A stretch of 64,000 nucleotides of DNA, from contig NZ_JAOQNH010000001.1 of NCBI RefSeq assembly GCF_025961205.1, positions 434,001 through 498,000 on the forward strand, given 5' to 3'. The position numbers and the translations under genes were made by a program. A model generated the notes under the pieces. It was given only the letters and a program-made list of their open reading frames with translations. It had not been told where the DNA came from and made no database searches. Below are positions 25,986 to 35,388 of this stretch, piece by piece (positions within the stretch are counted from its first letter, which is position 1; each line of letters begins with the position of its first letter). The DNA is from Azospirillum fermentarium. GTDB lineage: Bacteria > Pseudomonadota > Alphaproteobacteria > Azospirillales > Azospirillaceae.

Positions 25986-27338
25986 TCACACGCCCGCGAT
26001 CTTGGCGCCCAGACCGTTCATCAGCCCGACGAAACCGGGGAAGCTGGTGTCGATGAAGGCGCTGTCGTCCACCTGCACCGGCTCCACCGAGCCCATGCCC
26101 ATCACCAGGAAGCTCATGGCGATGCGGTGGTCCATGGCGGTGGCGATCACCCCGCCGCCCTGGGGCGGACGGCCGGTGCCGTGAACGGTCAGGCTGTCGT
26201 CGGCCCCGACCTCCACCTTGACCCCGCAGCGGACCAGCCCCTCGGCCACCATGGCCAGACGGTCGCTTTCCTTCACCCGCAGTTCCTTCAGGCCCAGCAT
26301 CACCGTGGTGCCCTCGGCGTAGGACGCGGCGACGGCCAGGATGGGGTATTCGTCGATCATCGACGGGGCACGGTCCGCCGGCACCACCACGCCCTTCAGC
26401 CGGCTGCCCCTGACGCGCAGGTCGGCCACCGGCTCGCCCGCCTGATCGCGGCGGTTCTCGAAGGCGATGTCGGCGCCCATCTCCACCAGCGTGTCGTAAA
26501 GGCCGGTGCGGCGCGGGTTCATGCCCACGTCGGTCAGCACCACCTCCGAGTCGGGACGCAGGAGGGCGGCGACGGCGGGGAAGGCAGCACTGCTGGGGTC
26601 GGCGGGCACGTGGATGGTGCGGCCCGTCAGTTCCGGCTGACCGGTGACCGACACCGCCAGCGCCCCATCCTCCAGCGTCTCCACCGACACGGTGGCGCCG
26701 AAATGGCGCAGCATCAGTTCGCTGTGGTCGCGGGTGGGTTCGGATTCGATGACGGTGGTGACCCCGGCGGTGTTCAGCCCGCACAGCAGCACCGCCGATT
26801 TCACCTGCGCCGACGGCACCGGCAGGCGATAGGTGATGGGAACCGTCTTGTCGCTGCCCAGCACCGCCATGGGCAGCCGCCCGCCGGCCCGGCTGACGAA
26901 GGAAGCGCCCATCTTTTCCAGCGGCCCGATGACGCGGGCCATGGGCCGCTTCACCAGCGAGCCGTCGCCGGTGAAGAAGGTGGTGATGGGGTGCGACGCC
27001 ACCAGCCCCACCAGCAGCCGGGCGGCGGTGCCGCTGTTGCCCATATCCAGCACCTGCGCCGGTTCGGCCAGGCCCCCCAGCCCGACGCCGCGCACCCGCC
27101 ACACACCATCGGTGCAGGCCGCCGCCGCCCCCAGCGCGCGCATGGCGGCGGCGGTGTTCAGCACGTCCTCGCCTTCCAGCAGGCCGTGAATGGTGGTCTC
27201 GCCCATGGCCACCGCGCCGAACATCAGGGCGCGGTGGGAGATCGACTTGTCGCCCGGCACCCGCAGCGTCCCCGTCAGCGCGCCGGAGACCGACGAGCGC
27301 AGGGGGCGGACCGCCGGGGTGGAATGAGCGTTGGTCAT
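25986..27338 (-). CDS. aroA: 3-phosphoshikimate 1-carboxyvinyltransferase (EPSP synthase)
   Basis: A 450-residue EPSP synthase that joins phosphoenolpyruvate to shikimate 3-phosphate. Visible signatures are [16 protein letters not shown] near the N-terminus, [17 protein letters not shown] (about 95-111), the R-x-K-E-S-D-R motif ([16 protein letters not shown], about 350-365) and [12 protein letters not shown] (about 403-414). [10 protein letters not shown] with Ala at the loop position suggests a class II-type enzyme like those of Rhizobiales, but class I versus class II should be decided by alignment. It heads aroA-cmk-rpsA. Confidence 0.96.
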   Translation of the reverse strand: MTNAHSTPAVRPLRSSVSGALTGTLRVPGDKSISHRALMFGAVAMGETTIHGLLEGEDVLNTAAAMRALGAAAACTDGVWRVRGVGLGGLAEPAQVLDMGNSGTAARLLVGLVASHPITTFFTGDGSLVKRPMARVIGPLEKMGASFVSRAGGRLPMAVLGSDKTVPITYRLPVPSAQVKSAVLLCGLNTAGVTTVIESEPTRDHSELMLRHFGATVSVETLEDGALAVSVTGQPELTGRTIHVPADPSSAAFPAVAALLRPDSEVVLTDVGMNPRRTGLYDTLVEMGADIAFENRRDQAGEPVADLRVRGSRLKGVVVPADRAPSMIDEYPILAVAASYAEGTTVMLGLKELRVKESDRLAMVAEGLVRCGVKVEVGADDSLTVHGTGRPPQGGGVIATAMDHRIAMSFLVMGMGSVEPVQVDDSAFIDTSFPGFVGLMNGLGAKIAGV

Positions 27339-27609
27339 GGCTGGGCCTCGTCAGACTGGACAGAGTTGCAAACGAATCGATGCGATATGGGTTCGATACC
27401 ACACCGGTCCCGCCCATGCGAGCGGTCAAAGATGTCCGCCCCCATCGCCGCCGGGTGCGGCGGCGGGGGCGGGGGCGGGGCGGTTTGACGCGTTCCGATG
27501 GAAATGCGCCGCCCCGATGCTCAGTTTGTTTTTGACAAGCGGCGCCGCCCATGGCAAACGGCGCGACTTGGACACTTTCCGATGTGACGGAAACGACGGA
27601 GGATTCTGC

Positions 27610-28002
27610 GTGGCGAAGCCGGAATGGGGCATCAAGCGCATCTGCCCGAACTGCGGCGCGCGCTATTACGATATGCGCAAAGACCCGCCGGTCTGCCCGG
27701 CGTGCAACACCCCCTTTGACCCCGAAGCGCTTCTGAAGTCGCGCCGCGCCCGGCCCGTGCCGGTGGACGACGTGAAGAAGATCCCGGTCCGGGCAGAGGA
27801 TCCCGACCTGGAAAAGGACGAGGACGAAACCGCCGAACTGGACGAGGTGGTGGATGATGTCCCCGTCGATGATCTGGACGACGAGGCCGCCGACACCCCC
27901 GACGATGAGGACGATGTTCTGATCGAGGACACCTCCGAACTCGGCGAGGACGACATGGACGAAGTCGTCGATGTCGAAGGCGAGGACGAGGAAGAGCGCT
28001 AA
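27610..28002 (+). CDS. TIGR02300 / FYDLN-acid domain family protein
   Basis: A 130-residue protein starting at GTG 27610 with GGAGG upstream. The N-terminus KPEWGIKRICPNCGARYYDM has a zinc-ribbon pair of CxxC motifs (CPNC and CPAC, about residues 11-14 and 29-32). The rest is a very acidic Asp/Glu-rich tail to the C-terminus. This architecture is the alphaproteobacterial TIGR02300 family, whose function is unknown; the acidic tail and zinc ribbon suggest interaction with a basic partner or nucleic-acid machinery, which is inference only. It is divergent from aroA and ends at a bidirectional terminator. Confidence 0.92.
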   Translation: MAKPEWGIKRICPNCGARYYDMRKDPPVCPACNTPFDPEALLKSRRARPVPVDDVKKIPVRAEDPDLEKDEDETAELDEVVDDVPVDDLDDEAADTPDDEDDVLIEDTSELGEDDMDEVVDVEGEDEEER

Positions 28003-28041
28003 GCCGCTTGCCCGCCGGACCCTCCGGCGGGCCGAGACGGA

Positions 28042-28074
28042 AAAAGGCCGCCCAACCCTGTTGGGCGGCCTTTT
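28042..28074. terminator. Bidirectional terminator between convergent genes
   Basis: Perfect 10-bp stem GGCCGCCCAA / TTGGGCGGCC (28046-28055 and 28061-28070) with a 5-nt loop, flanked by AAAA on one side and TTTT on the other. It serves the TIGR02300 gene on the plus strand and the decarboxylase gene on the minus strand. Confidence 0.92.
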
Positions 28075-28085
28075 CGCGCGTGCTC

Positions 28086-29432
28086 TTACCGTTTCACGAC
28101 GGTGGCGAGGTTGGATTTCACCGCCACGTTGGTGGCGTCCAGGTTCGGTTTGTCGGACACCGGCACCTGGAATTCCAGTTCCACCCCCGGCTGGAACACC
28201 AGGCAATGGGTGGAGCCGCCGAAATGGAACATGCCGATCTGGTCGCCGCGGCTGACCCGCTGGCCCGGCACCACGGTGATCTCGCAGCTCGACACCTCGG
28301 CCATGCCCACCGGCACCATGGCCATCAGGCCGATCGCGGGATCATCGGCGCGGATGAAGATCACCGCCCGCGCGGCAACCGAGGTGATGAAGGGCTGCGA
28401 GGCGTTGGGCGCCGACGGGTCGGGATCGTCGCTGTAGATGCCTTCCGACGGGCTTTCCAGGTAATAGGTGCCGTTGACCACGGTGGCCTTCTCGATCACC
28501 CCGTCCACCGGGCTGTGCCAGCGGTGGTAGCTGAGCGCGCTCAGGAACGCCTGATACACCGTGCCGCCGGCGAACTGGGCGGCCAGCGGGTCGCCGTTCA
28601 GCATGTCGTTCAGGGAATAGGGCTGCCCCTTCAGCCAGATGTTGGACGACAGCGCCACCCCGGTCTGGTACTGCAGCGGCGCCGACTCGCAGGCGTTGAC
28701 CAGCACCGAGTCGCCGACGGGCCGCTGCCCGTCCTTGAACAGGCGGGTGAAGAAATTGTCCCACGAGGTGAAGCCCAGATAGGCCGGGTCGCCGGGGTCG
28801 GGCACGTCGAAGATGTCTTCGAAGGTCTGGCCGCGCGGCGGGTCGGCGAAGGGCTGCTGGGCGACGGCGACCATCTGCTTCTTGGCCGGCGCGCTCAGCC
28901 ACGGGATGGATTGGGGATCGCTGGTGGCGTCCCCCTCGGCCAGCACGTAGCGTGACGGCTCGGTGCACAGGAACCGGCCCCAGTAATCCAGCACCGCCTT
29001 GAAATAGGCGTTGAAAGCGGTGTCGTTGAACGTCACCGTGCCGCCCACCGTCCCCATCGGCCAGTCGAGCAGGGCGTTGATGGGGAAGCCCACCAGCCCC
29101 TGCGCCTCCAGCGTGCCCTGGTCCACGATGAATTCGGGCGACGTGGCCATGATGGTGTTCAGCAGGCTCAGGAACTCGTCCCAACTGGTCACCGCCGGGG
29201 CGCCGGTGGGATCGTCCTTGGAATAGGCCAAAGCCTCGACGAACATGGATTGGGTGCTGGCATGCAGCACCGGGTTGTTCGCCACCATGGCCTGCAGCGC
29301 CTTGATGGGCGGGATATAGGTCGCCGGGTCGGTGCCCGCCGCCTTGGCCTTCAGCTTTTCGACCCATTTGCGGACAACCACATGGTCACGGCTCAGCCAG
29401 CCGCCGGGACGCCGCTTGTTCGGACGCGCCAT
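28086..29432 (-). CDS. Phosphatidylserine decarboxylase-fold enzyme, PsiD-like (pyruvoyl-dependent)
   Basis: A 448-residue protein with a phosphatidylserine-decarboxylase C-terminal domain. The self-cleavage motif is GGST near 405-408 (FHFGGSTHCLVF), so Ser407 would become the pyruvoyl cofactor. The N-terminal part (about 30-200) has a PSDC-like helical domain: IPPIKALQAMVANNPVLHAS, and later FTSWDNFFTRLFKDGQRPVG, the active-site approach seen in PSD-family enzymes. SYHRWHSPVDGVIEKATVV is also typical. This two-domain layout is that of soluble tryptophan/amino-acid decarboxylases related to fungal PsiD rather than membrane PSD enzymes (no signal anchor is seen). The substrate is unknown. The ATG at 29432 has GGAGAAAG upstream. 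Confidence 0.8.
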   Translation of the reverse strand: MARPNKRRPGGWLSRDHVVVRKWVEKLKAKAAGTDPATYIPPIKALQAMVANNPVLHASTQSMFVEALAYSKDDPTGAPAVTSWDEFLSLLNTIMATSPEFIVDQGTLEAQGLVGFPINALLDWPMGTVGGTVTFNDTAFNAYFKAVLDYWGRFLCTEPSRYVLAEGDATSDPQSIPWLSAPAKKQMVAVAQQPFADPPRGQTFEDIFDVPDPGDPAYLGFTSWDNFFTRLFKDGQRPVGDSVLVNACESAPLQYQTGVALSSNIWLKGQPYSLNDMLNGDPLAAQFAGGTVYQAFLSALSYHRWHSPVDGVIEKATVVNGTYYLESPSEGIYSDDPDPSAPNASQPFITSVAARAVIFIRADDPAIGLMAMVPVGMAEVSSCEITVVPGQRVSRGDQIGMFHFGGSTHCLVFQPGVELEFQVPVSDKPNLDATNVAVKSNLATVVKR

Positions 29433-29622
29433 AACGCTTTCTCCATAATCACAGTTATTATTCAGGAAGAGATGACTGCATACGATTGAATTATTAATGG
29501 CGTGCACCATCGAACCCATGATGCACAGGTAATTTTCCGAATCTGTCTTTATTTTTATCAAGTATTCGTCGGGGATAATATTTGAAATACCCGACGGGAG
29601 GGGGCGAAGACCGCCCCGCCCC

Positions 29623-31227
29623 TTACCAGTCGCTGACCACCCGGTCGGGGGGCAGGCGCAGGATCACCGTGGTGCCCACCCCCTCGTGGGAGCGGATTTC
29701 CAGCCGCCCGCCGTGCTTGTCCATCAGCGACTTGGCGATGGACAGCCCCAGCCCGATGCCTTCGTAATGGCGGGTCAGCAGAGATTCCCCCTGCACGAAG
29801 GGCAGCATGACCGATTCCATGCGGTCCTCGGGGATGCCGATGCCGGTGTCGAACACCTCGGCCACCAGCCCGCCGTCGGAATCGACCCGCGCGGCCAGCC
29901 CGATGCACCCGCCCGCGGGCGTGAACTTGATGGCGTTCGACAGCAGGTGCATCAAAACCTGCTTCAGCGCGCGGGGGTCGGCGTAGATGGGCGGCAGTTC
30001 GGCGGCGATGTCGGCCTGCACCTTCAGCTTGCCGCGTTCGGCCCGCTTGGCGACCAGACGCAGGCACGACACCACCGTGTCGCGGAAATCCATCAGCGTC
30101 TCGTCCAGGTCCAGTGTGCCGGCCTCGATGGACGCCACCTCCAGCAGGTCGTTGATGTTGGCGAGCAGCAGTTCGCCCGACCGCTTGATCTCGGCCATAT
30201 AGGCCAGATACTGCGGATTCTCCAGCGCGCCCAGCATCTGCTGCTGCACCACGTCGGCAAAGCCCAGGATGCCGTTCAGCGGCGTGCGCAGCTCGTGGCT
30301 CATGTTCGACAGAAAGGCGGATTTGGCGCGGTTGGCCAGTTCCGCCGCCTCTTTCGCCTGAATCAGCGCGGCTTCGGCCTGACGGGCCTGGGACACGTCG
30401 CGGATGGTGCCGACGAAGACGTGGAAGCCGGGGCGCTTGATCTCGGTCAGCGCCAGCCAGCCGACGAACACGCTGCCGTCCTTGCGCTGCACCGGCACGT
30501 CACGCCCGATGCCGATCATCCGCCGTTCGCCGGTGGTGAGATAGCGGTTCATATAGCCGGCGTGGCGCCCCGCCTCGTCCTGCGGCATCAGGATGGCGAC
30601 GTTGCGGCCCACCAGCTCGTCGGCGGTGTAGCCCAGCATGGATTCCACCGCCGGGTTCACTTCCAGGATCGTGCCGTCGGGGGTGACGGTCATGATGGCT
30701 TCGACGGCGGTTTCGATGATGGCGCGGTAGCGCTCCTCCGACCGTTCCAGCGCCTCTTCCCGGCGGCGCAGCACGGTGCGGTCGGTGACCATGGCCACCA
30801 GCCCGATGATCAGCCCCTCGTCGTCGCGCAGCAGCGACGGATGCACGCCCACATGCAGCACGCTGCCGTCGTCCAGGCGGTAACGCTTTTCCAGCACCCC
30901 CGGCGGGCGCTCTCCGCCGGCCAGCCGGTCCAGCACCTCCCGCTCCCATTCCCAATCCTCGGGCAGGGTCAGGCTTTCCAGCGTGCGCCCGACCATCTCC
31001 TCCGGCGTGCGCCCGAACAGGGCGGCATAGGCCGGGTTGGCGTGGGTCATGGTGTAGGTGAGATCGACGACGCTGATGCCCATCTCGCCATGGGCGAAAA
31101 CCTCGTCGAACAGGCGCAGGCGCAGCGCGGCATCAAGCAGCGCGCCGGAGGTGGACGGTTTTTCGGAATTGCTGCACGACATGGCACGCCCAAGACTTTC
31201 GGCCCGCACCCGTGAAAGGCGAACCAT
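29623..31227 (-). CDS. PAS-domain hybrid-less sensor histidine kinase
   Basis: A 534-residue soluble kinase without membrane segments. Two PAS domains are visible: one from about 40 to 150 (FDEVFAHGEMGISVVDLTYT, ANPAYAALFGRTPEEMVGRT) and one from about 160 to 285 (YRAIIETAVEAIMTVTPDGT, VESMLGYTADELVGRNV). Then come a dimerisation/phosphoacceptor helix (FLSNMSHELRTPLNGILGF, the His in SHELRTP) and a HATPase domain with HLLSNAIKFTPAGG, VFDTGIGIPED and GIGLGLSIAKSL. There is no receiver domain. The ATG at 31227 has GGAGGG six bases upstream. No response regulator gene is adjacent. Confidence 0.92.
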   Translation of the reverse strand: MVRLSRVRAESLGRAMSCSNSEKPSTSGALLDAALRLRLFDEVFAHGEMGISVVDLTYTMTHANPAYAALFGRTPEEMVGRTLESLTLPEDWEWEREVLDRLAGGERPPGVLEKRYRLDDGSVLHVGVHPSLLRDDEGLIIGLVAMVTDRTVLRRREEALERSEERYRAIIETAVEAIMTVTPDGTILEVNPAVESMLGYTADELVGRNVAILMPQDEAGRHAGYMNRYLTTGERRMIGIGRDVPVQRKDGSVFVGWLALTEIKRPGFHVFVGTIRDVSQARQAEAALIQAKEAAELANRAKSAFLSNMSHELRTPLNGILGFADVVQQQMLGALENPQYLAYMAEIKRSGELLLANINDLLEVASIEAGTLDLDETLMDFRDTVVSCLRLVAKRAERGKLKVQADIAAELPPIYADPRALKQVLMHLLSNAIKFTPAGGCIGLAARVDSDGGLVAEVFDTGIGIPEDRMESVMLPFVQGESLLTRHYEGIGLGLSIAKSLMDKHGGRLEIRSHEGVGTTVILRLPPDRVVSDW

Positions 31228-31322
31228 CCGTTCCCTCCGCGACCTTGTACCCGAGGGGGAACCCGATGGCGACGGTAAAATTGACAATTATCATCCGCTT
31301 CTTATGAAAGCGAACACGAATG

Positions 31323-31727
31323 TCAGCGCCGGGGGGGGCGGGCGCGGCGGGCCGCCGCCGGATGGCGGGGGGCGGGGGCCTGTTCCAGCAGGGTCAGCAG
31401 GGCATCCACCGTGCCGGCGTCGAGGTCGGCGATGCGCTGGGCCAGCCGATTCGCCAGCTCGGTCGCCCGTGGCGACAGGCCGGCGGTGTCCACGGTGATG
31501 CGGGGGTGGGACAGGTCGGCCAGCCGCTCCATCTCCTCCGCCTCGTCCCAGAAGATGTCGAAATAGGCGCAGATCTGCCGCACGAACTGGACCGAGGGAC
31601 GCCCGCGCTTGCCATGCTCCAGCGCCGACAGATAGGCGGAGGAGATGTGCAGGTCGGTGGCCATCTGCTTCAGCGTCACCCCGCGGGCATCGCGCAGGGC
31701 GCGGACCTTTTCCCCGAACGGCGTCAC
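31323..31727 (-). CDS. XRE-family helix-turn-helix protein
   Basis: A 134-residue protein with an N-terminal XRE domain (FGEKVRALRDARGVTLKQMA, DLHISSAYLSALEHGKRGRP) and a C-terminal Arg/Pro/Ala-rich tail. It starts with GTG at 31727 in a GTGA overlap with the stop codon of the Smr gene, preceded by a GGGGGGG-type ribosome-binding site. In alphaproteobacteria an XRE gene often follows a Smr-domain gene, but its regulatory target is unknown. Confidence 0.85.
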   Translation of the reverse strand: MTPFGEKVRALRDARGVTLKQMATDLHISSAYLSALEHGKRGRPSVQFVRQICAYFDIFWDEAEEMERLADLSHPRITVDTAGLSPRATELANRLAQRIADLDAGTVDALLTLLEQAPAPRHPAAARRARPPRR

Positions 31728-32353
31728 CGCGTCCCCCCCGTCCCCGGCCCCTTCCCGTCGCGGTCCTGCCGGCGGCGCTTGAGCAGCACATAGAGCGCAC
31801 CGTCGCCGCCGTCGCGGGGCTGGGCCGGCTGCACCGCCAGCACCATGGGGCGCACGGGCGATTCCGACAGCCAGCGCGGCACCATGCGGCGCAGCACCCC
31901 GCCGTCGGGGTTGGTGGTGCCCTTGCCGGTGATGATGAGCACGCAGCGCCGCCCCTCGTGCCACGCCCGGTGGACGAAGCCCATCAGCGCCCCGTGGGCC
32001 TGTGTCTGGGTCATGCCGTGCAGATCGATGCGCCCGTCCAGTTCCAGCCGCCCGCGGCGCAGCCGCTCGGCGGTGCGGCGGTCCATGTCGGCGAACACCC
32101 CCACCTCCAGCGGGCGGGGGGCGCTGGGGCGCGGGGTCTTGGGCGGGCCGGCGGGGCGGTGGACGGCGGGGACCGCCGGTTCCTCCGGTGCGTCCTTGGG
32201 CACGCCGTCCATGGGGTCGGCCACCGGCACCACCGGCACCGTGCGCCCCGGCATGGGATCGGCATCGCGCACCACGAACTGCCAGAGGGAACGTTCCTCC
32301 TCCGTCACCGACCGGCGGCGGCGGGGCAGGACGATGCGGCCACGTCCGAACAC
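31724..32353 (-). CDS. Smr-domain protein
   Basis: A 209-residue protein started at GTG 32353, with GAGGGG upstream, 4 nt after the lutC stop. The N-terminal third is Pro/Ala-rich and disordered. The C-terminal Smr domain has GRIDLHGMTQTQAHGALMGF (about 110-130), where D-L-H-G is the family motif, and VLIITGKGTTNPDGGVLRRMV, the second core motif. Smr domains are DNA nicking or RNA-cleaving nucleases, some acting on collided ribosomes. The specific role is not deducible. It is translationally coupled to the XRE gene downstream. Confidence 0.85.
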   Translation of the reverse strand: MFGRGRIVLPRRRRSVTEEERSLWQFVVRDADPMPGRTVPVVPVADPMDGVPKDAPEEPAVPAVHRPAGPPKTPRPSAPRPLEVGVFADMDRRTAERLRRGRLELDGRIDLHGMTQTQAHGALMGFVHRAWHEGRRCVLIITGKGTTNPDGGVLRRMVPRWLSESPVRPMVLAVQPAQPRDGGDGALYVLLKRRRQDRDGKGPGTGGTR

Positions 32354-32357
32354 CGGC

Positions 32358-33020
32358 TCAGGCCCCCTCGACCAGCAGGATGTGCAGCCGGCGCGGCCCG
32401 TGGGCGCCAAGCTGGATGGTCTGTTCGATGTCGCCGGTGCGCGACGGGCCGGTGACGAAATTGACCGTGCGCGGCAGCCCCCCTTCGGCCCGCAGCCGGT
32501 CCCACCCGTCCTCGTACGCCGCCACGACGCGCGAGCGGGGCAGCACCACGATGTGGGTGTCGGGCAGGAAGTTCAGCGTGGTGGGGTGGCCGGGACCGGA
32601 GGTCAGCATCAGCGTCCCGGTTTCCGCCACCCCGGCAAAGGCCCCGGTGACCGATACCGCATCGCCGTCGCGGGCCGGACCGGCGGAGATGGTCAGGGCC
32701 GTGCGGCTGGCCCACGGCAGCCCCGCCACGTCGGGCGCCACCCGCGCCTCCGCCGGCAGGTTGTGGGACGCCAGATAGGCGGCCACCGCACCGGGCACGG
32801 CGTCCAGATCCGCCACCCGCTCCACCGTCGCCGCCACCTCGGTGGCCATGGTGAGGAACAGGTCCGCCAGCTCGGCGGCGGGCACAGCGGTGCGGGCGGG
32901 GACGATGTTGCGGGCGTGGGCGGCGATGCGGGCCTCCGCCGTGCGGCGGGCCTCGGCGCGGTCACCGCCGCCCAGCGCGGCGCGGATCGCCCCCAGCACC
33001 TGCGAACGCGAATCGCTCAT
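32358..33020 (-). CDS. lutC: LutC/YkgG-type LUD-domain protein (L-lactate utilisation)
   Basis: A 220-residue LUD-domain protein. The conserved end is visible: GVAETGTLMLTSGPGHPTTL, LPDTHIVVLPRSRVV and VTGPSRTGDIEQTIQLGAHGPRRLHILL. LutC is the third component of the LutABC system, which oxidises L-lactate to pyruvate with iron-sulfur electron transfer. Its ATG overlaps the lutB stop by four bases (ATGA). It is cytoplasmic and probably in a complex with LutA and LutB. Confidence 0.93.
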   Translation of the reverse strand: MSDSRSQVLGAIRAALGGGDRAEARRTAEARIAAHARNIVPARTAVPAAELADLFLTMATEVAATVERVADLDAVPGAVAAYLASHNLPAEARVAPDVAGLPWASRTALTISAGPARDGDAVSVTGAFAGVAETGTLMLTSGPGHPTTLNFLPDTHIVVLPRSRVVAAYEDGWDRLRAEGGLPRTVNFVTGPSRTGDIEQTIQLGAHGPRRLHILLVEGA

Positions 33021-34435
33021 CGGCCCTCTCCCCGGCCGGCACCGCGGCGCTCGGCCCACAATTCCTGAAAGGTCCGCCCCTCGGGCCGGGGCAGGTCGCG
33101 GTGCCGGGTCCAGCCGGCGGCCAGCGGCCCCGGCGCCCCGAACCGGCGCAGCACCCGCGCCGCCAGCCGGGCGGCGGCGTGGTAGAGTGTCGGGCGGCGC
33201 ACGAACCACCCCCACACGCCCAGGCCCCGGCGGACCGGCTGGGAGCCCAGCCCGGCTTCGAATTCCTTCTCCCGCCAGTGGCGCATCATCGTCGGCAAGG
33301 GGATGCGCACCGGGCACACCGCTTCGCACCGCCCGCAGAAGGTGGAGGCGTTGGGCAGATGCCCGGCCTCCTCGATGCCGATCAGCGCCGGGTCGATCAC
33401 AGCACCGATGGGGCCGGGATAGACCCAGCCATAGGCGTGCCCGCCCACCGCCCCATAGACCGGGCAGTGATTCATGCAGGCGCCGCAGCGGATGCAGCGC
33501 AGCACCTCCTGAAACTCGGTGCCCAGCAGCTTGGAACGGCCATTGTCCAGCAGCACCACGTGGAATTCCGCCGGCCCGTCGGCATCCTCCCCCCGCCGCG
33601 GCCCGGCGGAGAAGGTGGTGTAGGCGGAAAACTCCTGCCCCGTGGCCGAGCGGGCCAGCAGGCGCAGCAGAGTGGCGGCGTCCTCCTGGGTCGGCACCAC
33701 CTTGTCGATGCTGGCGATCACCACATGGACCCGCGGCAGGGTCTGGGTCAGGTCGCCGTTGCCCTCGTTCGTCACGATGACGGTGGCGCCGGTCTCGGCG
33801 ATCAGGAAATTGGCGCCGGTGATGCCGACGTCGGCCTCCTGAAACCGGCGGCGCAGCATCAGCCGCGCCTCGGTGATCAGCTCGCGCGGCTCGTCCAGCG
33901 GACGGTCCGGGGGCAGGTCGGTGTGGGCGGCGCGGAAGGCTTCCGCCACCTGTTCCTTGCGGACGTGGAACGCCGGGGCGATGATGTGCGACGGCGGCTC
34001 CCGGCGAAGCTGGATGATGTATTCGCCCAGGTCCGTTTCGATGGGCACCAGCCCGGCGGCCTCCAGATGGTCGTTGATGCCGATCTCCTCGGCGATCATC
34101 GACTTGCCCTTGGTGACGGTCCTGGCACCGGCCGTGCGGCACAGGGCCAGGATGGTATCGCGGGCGTCCGCCGCGGTGGGGCACCAATGGACGTGGCCGC
34201 CGGCCTCGGTCACACGGGCCTCGAACGCCTCCAGGTACGCATCCAGGTGGGCCAGGGTGTGGTTCTTGATGGCGCGGCCCTGGTCGCGGAGGTCTTCGAA
34301 CTCCGGCAGGCGGTTGGCGGCCATGCTGCGGCGAAGCTGGAAGCCGGTGGCCGACTTGCGCAGCATGTATTGCAGGTTCTCGTCCGTCAGCGCCCGGCGG
34401 GCGTTTTCGGGAAAGCTGTGGGCGGTGGAATGCAT
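33017..34435 (-). CDS. lutB: LutB-type iron-sulfur LUD-domain protein (L-lactate utilisation)
   Basis: A 472-residue protein with an N-terminal LUD domain (LPRVHVVIASIDKVVPTQED) and a central ferredoxin-like region with two 4Fe-4S motifs: CIRCGACMNHCPVYG (around residue 315) and CGRCEAVCPVRIPLP (around 365). The N-terminal RDQGRAIKNHTLAHLDAYLE matches LutB. It sits between lutA and lutC with a 4-nt overlap downstream. It carries electrons from lactate oxidation towards the respiratory chain. Confidence 0.94.
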   Translation of the reverse strand: MHSTAHSFPENARRALTDENLQYMLRKSATGFQLRRSMAANRLPEFEDLRDQGRAIKNHTLAHLDAYLEAFEARVTEAGGHVHWCPTAADARDTILALCRTAGARTVTKGKSMIAEEIGINDHLEAAGLVPIETDLGEYIIQLRREPPSHIIAPAFHVRKEQVAEAFRAAHTDLPPDRPLDEPRELITEARLMLRRRFQEADVGITGANFLIAETGATVIVTNEGNGDLTQTLPRVHVVIASIDKVVPTQEDAATLLRLLARSATGQEFSAYTTFSAGPRRGEDADGPAEFHVVLLDNGRSKLLGTEFQEVLRCIRCGACMNHCPVYGAVGGHAYGWVYPGPIGAVIDPALIGIEEAGHLPNASTFCGRCEAVCPVRIPLPTMMRHWREKEFEAGLGSQPVRRGLGVWGWFVRRPTLYHAAARLAARVLRRFGAPGPLAAGWTRHRDLPRPEGRTFQELWAERRGAGRGEGR

Positions 34436-34456
34436 CGGCGGCGGCCCCTTCCCTCG

Positions 34457-35257
34457 TCAGCCCTTGGCCCCGATGGGCGGGGCGTCGGCGGTCATGTCCG
34501 CCAGCACCTCGGCCACATGGCGCACGGCGATGGGCGAGCCGCGGCGCGACAGCGTGCCGGCGATGTTCAGCAGGCATCCCATGTCGCCGGCCAGCACCAT
34601 GCCGGCGCCGGTGGCGGCGATGTCGTCGGCCTTGTCGCCGGCCATGCGGGCCGACACGTCGGGGTATTTGACGCAGAAGGTGCCGCCGAATCCGCAACAC
34701 ACCTCCGCCCCCGGCAGTTCCGCCAGTTCCACGCCCTCCACCGAGGCCAGCAGCCGGCGCGGCTGCTCCTTCACCCCCAGCTCGCGCAGGCCCGAACAAC
34801 TGTCGTGATAGGTGACCTTGGCCGGGCCTTTGCCGGTGGGGCAGCGGGCGGTGACCGCCCCCACCATCATCACGTCGGTCAGGAACGACACCAGTTCGAA
34901 GGCCCGCTGCGCCAGCGCGGCGGCGCGCGGCCCCCACACGGGATCGCCGGCCAGCAGGGCGGGATAGTGCTTGCGGATCATCCCGCCGCAGGATCCCGAC
35001 GGGATCACCACGTAATCGAACCCGTCGAACAGCGCGATGGTGGCCCGCGCCAGATCGGCGGCGGTGGCCCGGTCGCCGGAATTATAGGCCGGCTGGCCGC
35101 AGCAGGTCTGGCCCGCCGGCACCTCCACGGTGCAGCCGGCCTGTTCCAGCAGGCGCACGGCGGCGAAACCGACGGTGGGGCGGTACAGGTCCACCAGACA
35201 GGTGACGAACAGACCGACACGGGGGCGGCCCGCGGGGGGCGATGAGGCGGTGACCAT
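34457..35257 (-). CDS. lutA: LutA/YkgE-type CCG-domain protein (L-lactate utilisation)
   Basis: A 266-residue cysteine-rich protein of the CCG family (heterodisulphide-reductase-like). The two CCG motifs are PAGQTCCGQPAYNSG and GAEVCCGFGGTFCVKYP. It starts at ATG 35257 with MVTASSPPAG before RVGLFVTCLVDLYRPTVG, and the longer frame upstream is unlikely. It is the first gene of lutABC, ending 21 nt before lutB. In the complex it may carry the catalytic or electron-accepting iron-sulfur site. Confidence 0.94.
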   Translation of the reverse strand: MVTASSPPAGRPRVGLFVTCLVDLYRPTVGFAAVRLLEQAGCTVEVPAGQTCCGQPAYNSGDRATAADLARATIALFDGFDYVVIPSGSCGGMIRKHYPALLAGDPVWGPRAAALAQRAFELVSFLTDVMMVGAVTARCPTGKGPAKVTYHDSCSGLRELGVKEQPRRLLASVEGVELAELPGAEVCCGFGGTFCVKYPDVSARMAGDKADDIAATGAGMVLAGDMGCLLNIAGTLSRRGSPIAVRHVAEVLADMTADAPPIGAKG

Positions 35258-35388
35258 GGCGGCGGCGTGCGGTTCACGGGTGCAGGGTTGGTCCGATGGC
35301 GCGACAATAGGGCCTGCACCCGGTGCGGACAAGGCCGGGGCCGCGCAGGGCAGCCCCAAGCGGACGGTCCCGGCGCCTTGTTCCGCCC

